64,000 bases of DNA from DASQUK01 sp963756425 (GCA_963756425.1 CAVWNW010000022.1:62001-126000), one strand, 5' to 3'. Shown: positions 15,781-24,272, counted from the first letter of the stretch. The notes: generated by a model from the sequence alone, not told the origin. Made by a program: numbers and translations.

Positions 15781-17109
15781 ATGGCACCGAGGCTCGTCGT
15801 GGTCGGGGGCGGCGCGGGAGGCATCGGTGCCGCAGGTGCGTTCAAGGGGGCCCAACCCGACGGCGAGGTGATCGTCTTCACCGAGTTCGAGGACGCCGCG
15901 TACAGCCCCTGCGGCATTCCCTACGTCCACGGCAAGGAGATCGCGAGCTTCGAGGCGCTGTTCCTCGCCACCAAGGAGGCGTACGTCGAGCAGGGCATCG
16001 ACATCCACTACGAGACGCGGGTCGATGCCGTCGACCTGCAGGCAGGCAGGGTCGCCGTCGAAGGGCAGGAGGACGTCGACTACGACCGCCTCATCCTCGC
16101 CACCGGGTTCGACTATGCCGACCCGGGGGTGCCCGGCACCGACCTCGACGGCCTCTACTACGTCAAGAACATCCGCCGGGCGATGGAGTGGGACAAGGTC
16201 CTCGACGACGTGAAGGTGGCGGTCGTGGTCGAGGCCACGCCGCTGGGGCTGGAGATGGTCACTGCACTCGCCCATCGGGGCATCGAGACGCACGTCATCG
16301 ATCACCGGCCGTGGGCGCTCAGCGACCTGGCCGACCCCGACATCGCCCAGCCCGTGGAGGACTCCTGGACCGAGCTGGGCGTCAAGATGCACTACGGCGT
16401 CACGCTCGAGGCGTTCCTTGGCGAGCGCAAGATCCGCGCCGTCCGGACGTCGGCCGGCGAGCTGCCGGCCGACATCGCCGTCGTCTGCACGAAGAAGGTG
16501 CCGAACACCACGTTGGGGACCGCCGCCGGCCTCCAGACCGGGCCGACGGGAGGGTTCACCGTCGACAACCGCATGCGCACCAGCGCCGACGCGGTGTTCG
16601 CGTGCGGCGACTGCGTCGAGGTGCCGCTTGGCGTCGGCAACCTGCCGGTCCAGGGCCTCTCCGGCTCGCACGCCTACGCCCAGGGGAAGGTTGCGGGGAT
16701 CAACGCCGGTGGCGGCAAGCGGGAGTACCAGCCGGTGTACGTGCCGTGGGGGATGGTGGCGGGGCTGTGGATGATCGGCGGCGTCGCGTACGGCGAGACG
16801 GTCGCCAAGGCGCTCGGGATCCCCCACGTGATGGGCGTGGCCCAGGGCATCTCGCGCGCTCGCTACTACCCCGGCGTGAAGACCATCAAGGTGAAGCTGC
16901 TCGCCGAGCCGGAGACGCTGCGGCTCATCGGCGCACAGATGGTCGGCCAGGAAGGCATCAAGGAGCGAGCCGACTTCCTGGCGATGGCGGTCAAGACCGG
17001 CATCACGCTCGAGGACCTGGCCTACATGGAAAACGTGTACTCACCGCCCATCGGTGCGCTCAACGAACCGATCGCGCTCGCGGCCCAGAACGCGCTCGCC
17101 AACGTCTGA
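15781..17109 (+). CDS. FAD-dependent pyridine nucleotide-disulfide oxidoreductase (CoA-disulfide reductase-like)
   Basis: A 442-residue flavoprotein. The N-terminal FAD motif is VVVGGGAGGIGAAGA; a single redox Cys sits in YSPCGIPY (Cys44), the position used by CoA-disulfide reductase/NADH oxidase. LILATGFDY, the second FAD segment ADAVFACGDC (about 275) and a C-terminal dimerisation domain follow. The second dinucleotide site has VVVEATPLGLEM, a degenerate glycine pattern. ATG 15781 has GAGGGGG upstream; an in-frame ATG at 15718 would add 21 residues. Probably reduces a disulfide or persulfide with NAD(P)H. Followed by a small protein and a DsrE-like Sll0783 protein. Confidence 0.85.
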   Translation: MAPRLVVVGGGAGGIGAAGAFKGAQPDGEVIVFTEFEDAAYSPCGIPYVHGKEIASFEALFLATKEAYVEQGIDIHYETRVDAVDLQAGRVAVEGQEDVDYDRLILATGFDYADPGVPGTDLDGLYYVKNIRRAMEWDKVLDDVKVAVVVEATPLGLEMVTALAHRGIETHVIDHRPWALSDLADPDIAQPVEDSWTELGVKMHYGVTLEAFLGERKIRAVRTSAGELPADIAVVCTKKVPNTTLGTAAGLQTGPTGGFTVDNRMRTSADAVFACGDCVEVPLGVGNLPVQGLSGSHAYAQGKVAGINAGGGKREYQPVYVPWGMVAGLWMIGGVAYGETVAKALGIPHVMGVAQGISRARYYPGVKTIKVKLLAEPETLRLIGAQMVGQEGIKERADFLAMAVKTGITLEDLAYMENVYSPPIGALNEPIALAAQNALANV

Positions 17110-17114
17110 CGACC

Positions 17115-17375
17115 ATGAGGTTTGCCCGTTGGCTCCGCACGAACTCCGAGCACTACCTGTTGATGGCGGCGCAGCGAGATGTCGCGGCGCGCTACGGCCA
17201 CGCGTGCCCTCGACCCCACGAAGGCGTCAAGGGCCAGCTCTTCCTCTTGCTGTTCGCGCCCATCTACCGGCGGCTGCCCTGGCGCTTCCGATCGTTCGTG
17301 CTGCAGTCGATGCCCGGCAGCCATCGCAAGGTGTGGACGCCGCGTGCACGCCACCCCCTCGGCCCCGCCGTGTAG
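17115..17375 (+). CDS. Small conserved basic protein
   Basis: An 86-residue protein starting 6 bp after the flavoprotein gene and 42 bp before the Sll0783-like gene, so co-transcribed with both. It is strongly basic, with one hydrophobic stretch (LFLLLFAPIYRRLPW, about 43-57) that may lie on the membrane surface. There are no Cys pairs or recognised motifs. Function unknown; it may tether or assist the flavoprotein. Confidence 0.65.
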   Translation: MRFARWLRTNSEHYLLMAAQRDVAARYGHACPRPHEGVKGQLFLLLFAPIYRRLPWRFRSFVLQSMPGSHRKVWTPRARHPLGPAV

Positions 17376-17417
17376 CCGCCACCCATCCGTAGTCACGTTG
17401 AGCAGAAGGAGAACCAG

Positions 17418-17906
17418 GTGCCAAAGACGGTGCAAACCCCGCTTCCCGACGAAGGCGAGACGCTTTTCGACACCGAGGAGAAGGTGTTCGAGGACATCCA
17501 GGCCCAGCCGGGCGAGAAGGCGTTCGTCTTCATCCACACCGTGCCCTACGAGGGGTCGGTCGCGCTCGTCAACCTGCTGACGGCGACCCGCCTCGTCCGC
17601 AAGGGCTTCGACGTCACGATCGTGCTCTACGGACCGGGGGTCCTGTTGGCCTCGGGTACCCGCGGCTATCCCTCGGTCGGCCAGGAGGCGTTCCCGGGCC
17701 ACTTGGCCATCAACAACCAGATCAAGACCCTGCTCAAGGAAGGCGCCACGGTTCATGCCTGCCGGTTCGCCATGGGTGCTCTCTACGGCTTCCGCGAGGA
17801 CGACCTGATCCCCGGCGTCCAGGCCTTCCATCCGCTCGACGTCCTCGACTCGGCCCTCACCGCCTGGCGCGCCGGCGCGTTCCAGATCAACACCTGGACG
17901 GTCTGA
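17418..17906 (+). CDS. MSMEG_0572/Sll0783-family protein (DsrE-like fold)
   Basis: A 162-residue protein matching the nitrogen-starvation-response family found in Nit1C clusters: KAFVFIHTVPYEGSVALVN, VTIVLYGPGVLLASGTRGYP, ACRFAMGALYG and the typical C-terminal end INTWTV. The fold resembles DsrE/DsrF sulfur-carrier-type proteins, with a Cys (HACRFAMG, about 115) in the usual active region. GTG start at 17418 is preceded by AGAAGGAGAA. Placement after a disulfide-reductase-like flavoprotein hints at persulfide or thiol chemistry, but the biochemical role of the family is unknown. Confidence 0.88.
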   Translation: MPKTVQTPLPDEGETLFDTEEKVFEDIQAQPGEKAFVFIHTVPYEGSVALVNLLTATRLVRKGFDVTIVLYGPGVLLASGTRGYPSVGQEAFPGHLAINNQIKTLLKEGATVHACRFAMGALYGFREDDLIPGVQAFHPLDVLDSALTAWRAGAFQINTWTV

Positions 17907-17916
17907 CGCCCAGGAA

Positions 17917-18330
17917 CTAGGCGGGCGCCACGGTGACGGTCAGCTCTGGCGCCCGCCGCAACGTGTTCGAGACGTAGCACACCCGCGAGGCGCGCTCGAC
18001 GAGCGCGTCGATGTCGTCGGGTGGGCCCTGCTCGAAGACCACCTCGAGGTCGATGGCGCTGAACGACGGCCCGTCGTACGTCGCGACGGCCTTGACGGTC
18101 AGCGGGCCGAGCTCGAGGTCGCGCTTGCGCGCGACGTGCCCGAGCGCCATCGCAAAGCATGACGACAGCGCCACCAGGAGGTACTCGGTCGGCATCGCCC
18201 CGGCGTCCTCACCACCGGACCCTGGCGGCTCGTCGGCGACGAAGCGGAACTGGCGCACCGCGACGTCGGTGCGGTAGCCGGCCTCCCACTTGGCCTCGAC
18301 GACGGCCGAGAGCCTGCGTTCACGGGACAT
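17917..18330 (-). CDS. OsmC/Ohr-family protein
   Basis: A 137-residue OsmC-fold protein. It shows the pattern of a central helix with the peroxidatic Cys (ALSSCFAMALGHVAR, about 55-69) and a second Cys (ASRVCYVSNTLRRAPELTV, about 116), as in thiol-dependent hydroperoxide reductases. It reads from ATG 18330 and overlaps the end of the nitrile hydratase activator gene by 11 bp, so it is the last gene of the nitrile hydratase operon. A protective role for the oxidation-sensitive Cys cluster of that enzyme is possible but is inference. Confidence 0.85.
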   Translation of the reverse strand: MSRERRLSAVVEAKWEAGYRTDVAVRQFRFVADEPPGSGGEDAGAMPTEYLLVALSSCFAMALGHVARKRDLELGPLTVKAVATYDGPSFSAIDLEVVFEQGPPDDIDALVERASRVCYVSNTLRRAPELTVTVAPA

Positions 18331-18709
18331 CGTGACTGGTGGGACCGGATCCGTGCCCGTGGTGGTCGTGGTGGTCGTGGCCGGCCGGGCGCGCCGCGAG
18401 GGCATGCGCCCGCGCGTCGGTCGTCTCGGTGGCGACGATGCCGAGGTCGTCCAGCAAGGATTCGAGGGCCTCGGCCCATCGTTCGTAGTAGCGATAGCCC
18501 TCGCCGTCGGGGTGGTCCGCCTCCCAGCCCGCGACTGCAGCGATCAGCCGTCGCTGGAACTCACTCCAGCGAAAGCGGTCGGCGTCCACGAGCGCCATGG
18601 TGACGCCGAACAGTCGGCTCTCCCAGGGTGCGTCGAACACCATCTCGCCGTTCGAGCGCGGCGGTGCCGTGGGCCCGGTGATGGGCAGGTCGGCTGGAAG
18701 ATCGCTCAA
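18320..18709 (-). CDS. Nitrile hydratase accessory/activator protein with His-rich tail
   Basis: A 129-residue protein resembling the N-terminal part of nitrile hydratase beta: FDAPWESRLFGVTMAL and FQRRLIAAVAGWEAD followed by YYERWAEALESLLDDLGIV. This is the hallmark of P14K/NhlE-type activators that deliver cobalt to the alpha subunit. The C-terminus is a metal-chelating tail with HDHHDHHGHG. The TTG start at 18709 overlaps the alpha stop as TTGA. Gene order beta-alpha-activator is typical for Co-type enzymes. The His tail is probably a cobalt store or handover site. Confidence 0.85.
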   Translation of the reverse strand: MSDLPADLPITGPTAPPRSNGEMVFDAPWESRLFGVTMALVDADRFRWSEFQRRLIAAVAGWEADHPDGEGYRYYERWAEALESLLDDLGIVATETTDARAHALAARPAGHDHHDHHGHGSGPTSHDVP

Positions 18710-19305
18710 GGCGCCGCCACCCGGGCGACGCCGACCATGGCGTCGCGGGTCACCAGGGCAGCCAGGTCCTCCTCGGACATGTCGGACGTGCCGTCGGGCC
18801 GCTCGGGTAGCACGAGGTAGCGGACCTCGGAGCTGCTGTCCCACACCCGGATCTCGACGTCGTCGTCCAGAGCCAAGCCCATCTCCGCCAGGACCTGCCG
18901 GGGTTCGCGCACGATGCGCGCCCGGTAGGCCGGGTCCTTGTACCACGAGGGCGGCAGCCCGAGCACGGGCCACGGATAGCAGGAACACAGCGTGCACACG
19001 ACGACGTTGTGCAGCTTGTCGCTGTTCTCGAGCACCTCGATGTGCTCGCCCTGGGGCCCCGAGTAGCCGAGCTCGCCGATGGCGGCGGTCCCGTCCTCCA
19101 GCAGGCGCTGCCGGTAGTCGGCGTCGGTCCAGCGCCTTGGCGATGACCCGAGCACCGTTCATGGGGCCGACGTCGTTCTCGTAGCGCTTGATCAACCCGT
19201 CGACCACGTTCGGGTCGATGAGCCCGCGCTCGAGCAGGAGCGACTCCAGCGCCTCGGCCCGGAGCGCCGCATCGGGATGGTCCTGGGGCGCGGCACCGCG
19301 GTCAT
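18706..19305 (-). CDS. nthA: Nitrile hydratase alpha subunit (Co-type), frameshifted
   Basis: Hydrates nitriles to amides together with beta. The metal site VCTLCSC, with Thr as in cobalt-type enzymes, is followed by YPWPVLGLPP. From ATG 19305 (ATGA overlap with beta) the expected protein needs two frame changes. One base is missing at the GGGG run 19285-19288, before the ALRAEALESLLLERGLI segment, and one extra base lies near 19130-19137, between NGARVIAKA and WTDADYRQR. The two shifts compensate each other. As written the gene is broken; indel errors are the first suspicion, since every catalytic residue is intact. Confidence 0.88.
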
Positions 19306-19964
19306 GCGATCGGCTCCAGATAGTCGTCGTACATGTCGATCGTGAGCGTGAACGGCTCGGCCTCGTCACTCCACAGTTCCTTCGAGTCGAAGGCCACGGC
19401 GTAGACGTGCTGGGCGTTCTCGGCGATGAAGTGCGCGTTGGTGTCGGGGAGGACCTGCGCCGGATGGATCTCCGCCACCGTGCCCACGTGGCCCCTCGTA
19501 TACCGGGGGAGTCGGTTGTGACCGGCGTGGGCGTGTGCCTTCACCCGCACCCGGTCGCCGACGGCGAAGCGGGGCTCGGCGTCGATCTGGCGGAGCGACC
19601 CGGAGGCCGTCGGCTGGTAGTCGGGCTTGTGGGGCGTCGGGTCGTCGGGCTCGGTGACGTCCTCACCGCGGAGCTTGCGCGCCCGCGCGACCACCGCCCC
19701 GGGGGCGAGCACGCCGCTGTCGACCAGCATCGTCTCCACGCACGCCAACCATCGGCCGTAGTACCCGTCGACCAGGTAGTCGTAGGGATGCTGGCGATCG
19801 ATCGCATGGCGCATGGCGTCGAGGTTCTGGCCCGACAGCCGCGCCGACAGGGCACCGTACGCGAACGCCTTGGCCTCCCATGGCTCGGCGAACACCGGCT
19901 CGTCGGGCGGGATCGTCGCTGCGCCCCAACCCTGGGTGCCGCCCATGTCATGTATCCCGTCCAC
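19302..19964 (-). CDS. nthB: Nitrile hydratase beta subunit
   Basis: A 220-residue protein with the classic start MDGIHDMGGTQGWG and the FAEPWEAKAFA segment. The helical N-terminal domain (YGRWLACVETMLVDSGVL) is followed by the C-terminal SH3-like barrel (FAVGDRVRVKAHAHAGHNRLPRY, then RGHVGTVAEIH). GTG start at 19964. Complete and unbroken, unlike alpha. It begins the operon beta-alpha-activator-OsmC. A small gap of 113 bp separates it from the upstream oxidoreductase gene on the same strand, which may share the promoter. Confidence 0.93.
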   Translation of the reverse strand: MDGIHDMGGTQGWGAATIPPDEPVFAEPWEAKAFAYGALSARLSGQNLDAMRHAIDRQHPYDYLVDGYYGRWLACVETMLVDSGVLAPGAVVARARKLRGEDVTEPDDPTPHKPDYQPTASGSLRQIDAEPRFAVGDRVRVKAHAHAGHNRLPRYTRGHVGTVAEIHPAQVLPDTNAHFIAENAQHVYAVAFDSKELWSDEAEPFTLTIDMYDDYLEPIA

Positions 19965-20077
19965 ACCAACCTCCCCGGGCGCGGTTCGCCGCGCGGTCCA
20001 TCATCGCGCGGGGTGGTGGGGATGGGCCGCCCGTCAGTGCGCGGACCCCGGCGGGCTCGCGTCCATGTCGCGCCCCG

Positions 20078-21115
20078 TCACCCAGCCGGAACGCGCGGGT
20101 CGACGCGTACGGCCGCGCCGCCGGAGTCCGCGGACGCGTAGATGGCGTCCACGACCCGATGGGCCGGAACCGCCTCGGCCAGCGACGGCTCGGCGGGGAT
20201 GCGCTCGCGTACCGCCGTGAGGAATGCCGTGGCCGGATTGACCGTCGTCGAGTCGCCCGCCTCGGCGATCGCGAGCGCCAGCTCGCGCCCGGCGAGCACG
20301 TTCTCCTCCTCGCCAGTGAACTGCCAGCGCACCGGGCCGGTGAAGTCGCCCTCGAGGGCGACGAACAGGCGCTCGCACAGCACCTCCACCCGCCGGAGGC
20401 TGGGCCGCTCGAGCACATCGTGCCAGACCGATGTCAGGGTCGCCGCCGGTCCGCCGGCGAAGTCAAGCCGCGCAACCGCCACGTCGTCGATGCCATCGTG
20501 GCCATGGATGGCCCGCGTCGTGGCGCTCACGGCCGTCACCGGCCCCAGCAGCCACTGCAGGATGTCGACGTCATGGATCGAGTGCTCGAGCAGGGTGCCC
20601 CGACCCGCGATGCTCGCATCGGTGCGCCACGTCGACCCGTACATGCCCTGGTCGGGGATGTACTGGTCATCGCGGAACACCACCGCCAGCACGCGGCCCG
20701 CACGTTCGTCGCGGACCAGCTGTCGCACCCAGCGGAACGACGGCAGGAACCGCAGGACGAGGCCGACCTGGTTGACGACGCCGGCGCGCGCGACCGTGGC
20801 GGCCATCCGTTCCGCCGTCGCGGCGTCGAACGCCAGCGGCTTCTCGCAGAACACTGCCACCCCGGCGGCGGCTGCCTTGTCTACCAGGCGCGGGTGCGCC
20901 GCCGTCCACGCCGTGACGTAGACGGCATCGGCGAGCCCGGGGAGCTCGTCCTCGCCCACGACGACAGCGTCGTGCTCGGCAGCGAAGCTTGCGGCCCGCG
21001 CCTCGTCGGGGTCGTGGACGGCGACGATCTGGTTGTCGACACGGCTGGCGGCGAGCGCCGAGACGTGGATTCGGCTGACGAACCCTGCGCCGTAGAAGCC
21101 AACCCGCACTGTCAC
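20078..21115 (-). CDS. Gfo/Idh/MocA-family NAD(P)-dependent oxidoreductase
   Basis: A 345-residue protein. The N-terminal Rossmann domain has VGFYGAGFVSRIH and the family motif CEKPLAF (about 92-98), whose Lys takes part in catalysis. The C-terminal alpha/beta domain carries GTLLEHSIHDVDIL (about 175-188) with the expected His and Asp. These enzymes oxidise or reduce sugars, inositols, or imines. The neighbouring nitrile hydratase suggests a substrate carrying an amino or cyano group, but this is inference. GTG start at 21115; the gene ends 113 bp before nthB. Confidence 0.87.
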   Translation of the reverse strand: MTVRVGFYGAGFVSRIHVSALAASRVDNQIVAVHDPDEARAASFAAEHDAVVVGEDELPGLADAVYVTAWTAAHPRLVDKAAAAGVAVFCEKPLAFDAATAERMAATVARAGVVNQVGLVLRFLPSFRWVRQLVRDERAGRVLAVVFRDDQYIPDQGMYGSTWRTDASIAGRGTLLEHSIHDVDILQWLLGPVTAVSATTRAIHGHDGIDDVAVARLDFAGGPAATLTSVWHDVLERPSLRRVEVLCERLFVALEGDFTGPVRWQFTGEEENVLAGRELALAIAEAGDSTTVNPATAFLTAVRERIPAEPSLAEAVPAHRVVDAIYASADSGGAAVRVDPRVPAG

Positions 21116-21306
21116 CTTCGTATCCTCACGGGGGCGCAGGCTAACGGTCTACGTTGCGGGAGCCAGTGGCCCCACGGGTTCATCGCTCGAGTGCGGTTTG
21201 GCGTTGACGGTGGCCGTGTGATTGCTCACGATCCGGTGGGACGGTGCGGGCGGACGACTGGGCTTCTGGCAGCGCAGCGGCCGACGAGGCAGCGGGAGGA
21301 GGACCG

Positions 21307-22443
21307 ATGTGGGAGTTGTTCGGCGACTCGGACCAACCGTTTCGCGTGGTGTCGCCCGTTCGGGCACCCCGCGGTGGCCGATTGGAGGTGTTCGGCCTCG
21401 CCGAGGACGGCTCGGTCTGGCAGAACGTGTCGACGACCCCGTCGATCGATGGTTGGACCGGCTGGTCTCTGTTCGGCAGACGGCCGGATGCCGGACGAAG
21501 GTTCCCGGGCCGAAGCAATCCTGGGCTCGTGAGTCTCGGCGTGAACATCGCGTGGGACGGGCGGCTGCGAGTGTTCGGTGCAGCCAGCGATGGCAGCTCA
21601 TGGATGAACGCCCAGACATGGGGGATGGACGGCTGGGGACGGTGGCTGCGGTTCGGCGTCCTCTCCGACTGGTGGCGGCGGTTCAGCGTCGTCCCCGACG
21701 GGTGGGTGCAACTCGGCGTCGCCGCCGGGCTGCGCGAGGTGGTCGTTCCGAGCATTGGCGTCTCGCTGGTGAACGTTGTGTTCGGTCTCGGCGTTGACGA
21801 CACGGTGTGGATCAACGTCCTGGACCAGTACCAACCGGAACGATGGCGGGGCTGGCAGGAATTCGGCGAGGGATGGTTGCGCCTCAGCTCGCTCGTCATC
21901 GGCCGGCCCGACGACCTCACGGTCGAGGCGATCGGCATCCGTTCCGACGACAACACCGTCTGGAGGAACTCGGCGCGCGTGTATGGCCTCGACCAGTGGA
22001 GCGGGTGGCAACCCTTCGGAACGCCCGGAGACCAGTTCCGTGCGATCGCCTCGCTGCGGACAGGCTCATTCGACGGCTCGGAGTCGGACATCTTCGGTCT
22101 GGCCTCGGACGACACGATCTGGCGACGCGCACCCGCCAGCAACGCCTGGGTGCGGTTTGGCGGCCCCGCCGACCTCCTCAGCACGATCACGCCGATCTGG
22201 AACAACGCCGGCCTCGCCGGCGCGGTGGCCGGTACCGGGCCCGACTACTCGACCTGGCACGCAGATCTGCTCCCGTCGGGCGAGTGGGGCCCGCTCCAGC
22301 CGTTCGGGTCGCCTAGCGACGGACTCCGACAACTGACATTTGCCCTGGACATCGACCTCCGGACGCACGCCTTCGCAATCGATCCGAACGGCGCCGTCTG
22401 GCACGAGTCCCAGACCACGCCGGGAACCTGGCCGCCGCCGTAG
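21307..22443 (+). CDS. Repeat protein resembling PLL-type beta-propeller lectins
   Basis: A 378-residue protein starting at ATG 21307, placed by a strong AGGAGGA site 5 nt upstream. It consists of about seven repeats of roughly 48 residues with a shared pattern: hydrophobic-F-G-L-x-x-D-x-S/T-V/I-W-x-N followed by W-x-G-W-x-x-F-G (for example VFGLAEDGSVWQN, then DGWTGWSLFG). This is the pattern of Photorhabdus-lectin (PLL)-like or tectonin-type propellers that bind sugars. There is no signal peptide or membrane segment. It stands alone. Sugar binding and function are inferred only. Confidence 0.65.
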   Translation: MWELFGDSDQPFRVVSPVRAPRGGRLEVFGLAEDGSVWQNVSTTPSIDGWTGWSLFGRRPDAGRRFPGRSNPGLVSLGVNIAWDGRLRVFGAASDGSSWMNAQTWGMDGWGRWLRFGVLSDWWRRFSVVPDGWVQLGVAAGLREVVVPSIGVSLVNVVFGLGVDDTVWINVLDQYQPERWRGWQEFGEGWLRLSSLVIGRPDDLTVEAIGIRSDDNTVWRNSARVYGLDQWSGWQPFGTPGDQFRAIASLRTGSFDGSESDIFGLASDDTIWRRAPASNAWVRFGGPADLLSTITPIWNNAGLAGAVAGTGPDYSTWHADLLPSGEWGPLQPFGSPSDGLRQLTFALDIDLRTHAFAIDPNGAVWHESQTTPGTWPPP

Positions 22444-22537
22444 CCGACGCGTTCGATCGGACCTCCAGGTTCGATCGCGAGCACGTAGGGCCGCGCCACG
22501 CGACCAGTCCAGCAGACCTGCCCGAGGTGGACCTGGT

Positions 22538-23272
22538 TCAGGCGGGAGCGGTTGCAGGCGAGAGGGCGGTCTGGTGCGGGGCCGGCGCGAAACGCCCACG
22601 CGGGTCGTCTGCCTCCCAGCCATGGCGGTTCCAGGTCGGAAGCGCCCGTGCGAGCGCCAGGGACCCTTTCACCTCGATCGCCCCGGAGCGCAAGGCATCA
22701 CTCCACTCGATCTGTCCGATGTGCCAGCGGGCGAACGCCAGCGGATCGTTGACGACGACGATCAGTTCCTCTTCACCGCCCGGGTACTTCAGGCAATACT
22801 CGGCGGCGCCCCGTTCGATCAGCAGCCAGCTCCGGCAGGCGGCCCCGGGCAGCGTGGGGTACTCGAAGCGGACGACCACTCGACGCCGAGGGAGGCGATC
22901 GCGGTCCAGGAAGAAGTTCGCCCATACCCACAGCACCACCCCGGGATGGGCGTGTTCGGGCTTCAGCTCGGCCCACTTCCGACCCCAGCTCTCGAGGGCC
23001 AACATGACCTCCGACAGCTCTCGACCCGCCTGCGTGGGCTCGTAGGTCGAGCCATGGCCATCCGGCTTGGGGTGGATCTCAATGACCCCGGCGCGCTCCA
23101 ACTCCCTCAGCCGCTTGGAGAGCAGACCGCGAGACAGGCCCGGGGCGCCCTGCGCAATCTCATTGAAGGTCACGCAGCCGACAAGGATGTTGCGGAGGAT
23201 GATGGTGGACCAGCGCTCGCCCAGGAGCTCCGACGCCCGCGCGACGGGGCAGTACTGCCCGTAGGTCCTCAC
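22538..23272 (-). CDS. HxlR-family transcriptional regulator with C-terminal extension
   Basis: A 244-residue protein. The first ~95 residues are an HxlR winged helix, with CPVARASELLGERWSTIILRNI including the conserved Cys8 and the recognition part GLSRGLLSKRLRELERAGVI. Residues ~110-230 form an additional alpha/beta domain (LLIERGAAEYCLKYPGGEEELIV), similar in size to the SCP2-like domain seen in some actinobacterial HxlR proteins. It is divergent from a methyltransferase gene 196 bp away. Probably a redox- or ligand-responsive regulator of that neighbour or of itself. Confidence 0.88.
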   Translation of the reverse strand: MRTYGQYCPVARASELLGERWSTIILRNILVGCVTFNEIAQGAPGLSRGLLSKRLRELERAGVIEIHPKPDGHGSTYEPTQAGRELSEVMLALESWGRKWAELKPEHAHPGVVLWVWANFFLDRDRLPRRRVVVRFEYPTLPGAACRSWLLIERGAAEYCLKYPGGEEELIVVVNDPLAFARWHIGQIEWSDALRSGAIEVKGSLALARALPTWNRHGWEADDPRGRFAPAPHQTALSPATAPA

Positions 23273-23298
23273 GCCCGTAGCCTGCCACCCTGCCAGTG

Positions 23299-23428
23299 AC
23301 CGGGACAGTTCATTGTCTGAACCTCCGGGTCGCCCTCAACCGTCGCGTTGCCACGAACGGCGCCACGTCTCCCGGCAATCGACCAGGTTCATGCCTTGTA
23401 CTTGTCACGCTGACCAAACACCGGGACA
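23299..23428. promoter_or_regulatory. Divergent regulatory gap with a repeated ACCGGGACA motif
   Basis: Two direct copies of ACCGGGACA (23299-23307 and 23420-23428) lie in the gap between the HxlR gene and the divergent methyltransferase gene, one nearer each start. They are candidate regulator sites; nothing else in the gap stands out. Confidence 0.35.
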
Positions 23429-23468
23429 TTGAGCTCGGACCATGAGGGAGTGTCTGAGAGGAGTTGCC

Positions 23469-24272
23469 ATGAGTTCGTCCGAGTACCTGCTCGCCGGCCA
23501 GGTCTCCGAGCTGGAACGGCTCAAGCTCCAATCCCGGGTCTGGGAGCCGGCAGGCCGCCGGCTGCTGGACGAGTTCGGCGACGATCGCGGCGGCCGAGCC
23601 GCCGACATCGGTTGCGGCGTGCTGGGATGGCTGCGACTGCTCAGCGAGTGGGTTGGACCCAACGGCGAGGTGGTGGGGACCGACATTGACGACGCCATGC
23701 TCGCCGAAGCCAAGCAGTTCGTGGCCGGCGCCGGGCTCGGAAATGTCACGCTCGTGAAAGACGACCTCTTCTCCACGATCCTGCAGCCCGAGTCGTTCAA
23801 CCTGGTCCACGCCCGGTATGAGATCACCCCTCTCGCCCGCGGACCCGAGCAGCTCGCGACGTATCTGCGGCTGGTCCGTCCGGGCGGCACAGTCGTGCTG
23901 GAAGACCCCGACGTCGCCTCGTGGCACTTCAACCCTCCCGCCCCTGCACTCGAGAGGCTGATCACACTGATTGTGGAGGCGTTCCGGCGGACCGGAGCAA
24001 ACTGGGACGCCGGACGGACGCACCTCAATCTGTTCCGCGGCGCGGGCATCGAGGCAAACGTGAGAGCCGAGATCCTCGCGCTCCCACCCGGGCATCCCTA
24101 CTTGCGACTACCCCTGCAGTTCGCCACCGCCCTCGAGTCGCGACTGCTCTCGTTGGCGGAGCCGGACGTCCTGGAGCGGCTGCGCAGCGACGCGGAGATC
24201 GAGCTGAAGGAGCCAGGACGCTGGGGCACCACGTTCACGCTTATCCAGTCGTGGGGGCGGCGCCCGACGTAG
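23469..24272 (+). CDS. Class I SAM-dependent methyltransferase
   Basis: A 267-residue methyltransferase. The start at ATG 23469 is chosen because GAGAGGAG lies just upstream; an earlier in-frame ATG (23442) lacks such a site. Motif I is AADIGCGVLGWL (about 41-52), the acidic motif II residue is in VVGTDIDDAM, and motif post-II/III is VRPGGTVVLEDPDV (about 137). It lies divergent from an HxlR regulator. The substrate is unknown; small-molecule O- or N-methylation is usual for this type. Confidence 0.85.
   Translation: MSSSEYLLAGQVSELERLKLQSRVWEPAGRRLLDEFGDDRGGRAADIGCGVLGWLRLLSEWVGPNGEVVGTDIDDAMLAEAKQFVAGAGLGNVTLVKDDLFSTILQPESFNLVHARYEITPLARGPEQLATYLRLVRPGGTVVLEDPDVASWHFNPPAPALERLITLIVEAFRRTGANWDAGRTHLNLFRGAGIEANVRAEILALPPGHPYLRLPLQFATALESRLLSLAEPDVLERLRSDAEIELKEPGRWGTTFTLIQSWGRRPT

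Noticed and set aside
21180..22205. Minus-strand frame antisense to the propeller gene
   Set aside because: The plus strand has a strong ribosome site and regular repeats; the antisense translation is Ser/Pro/Arg-rich.
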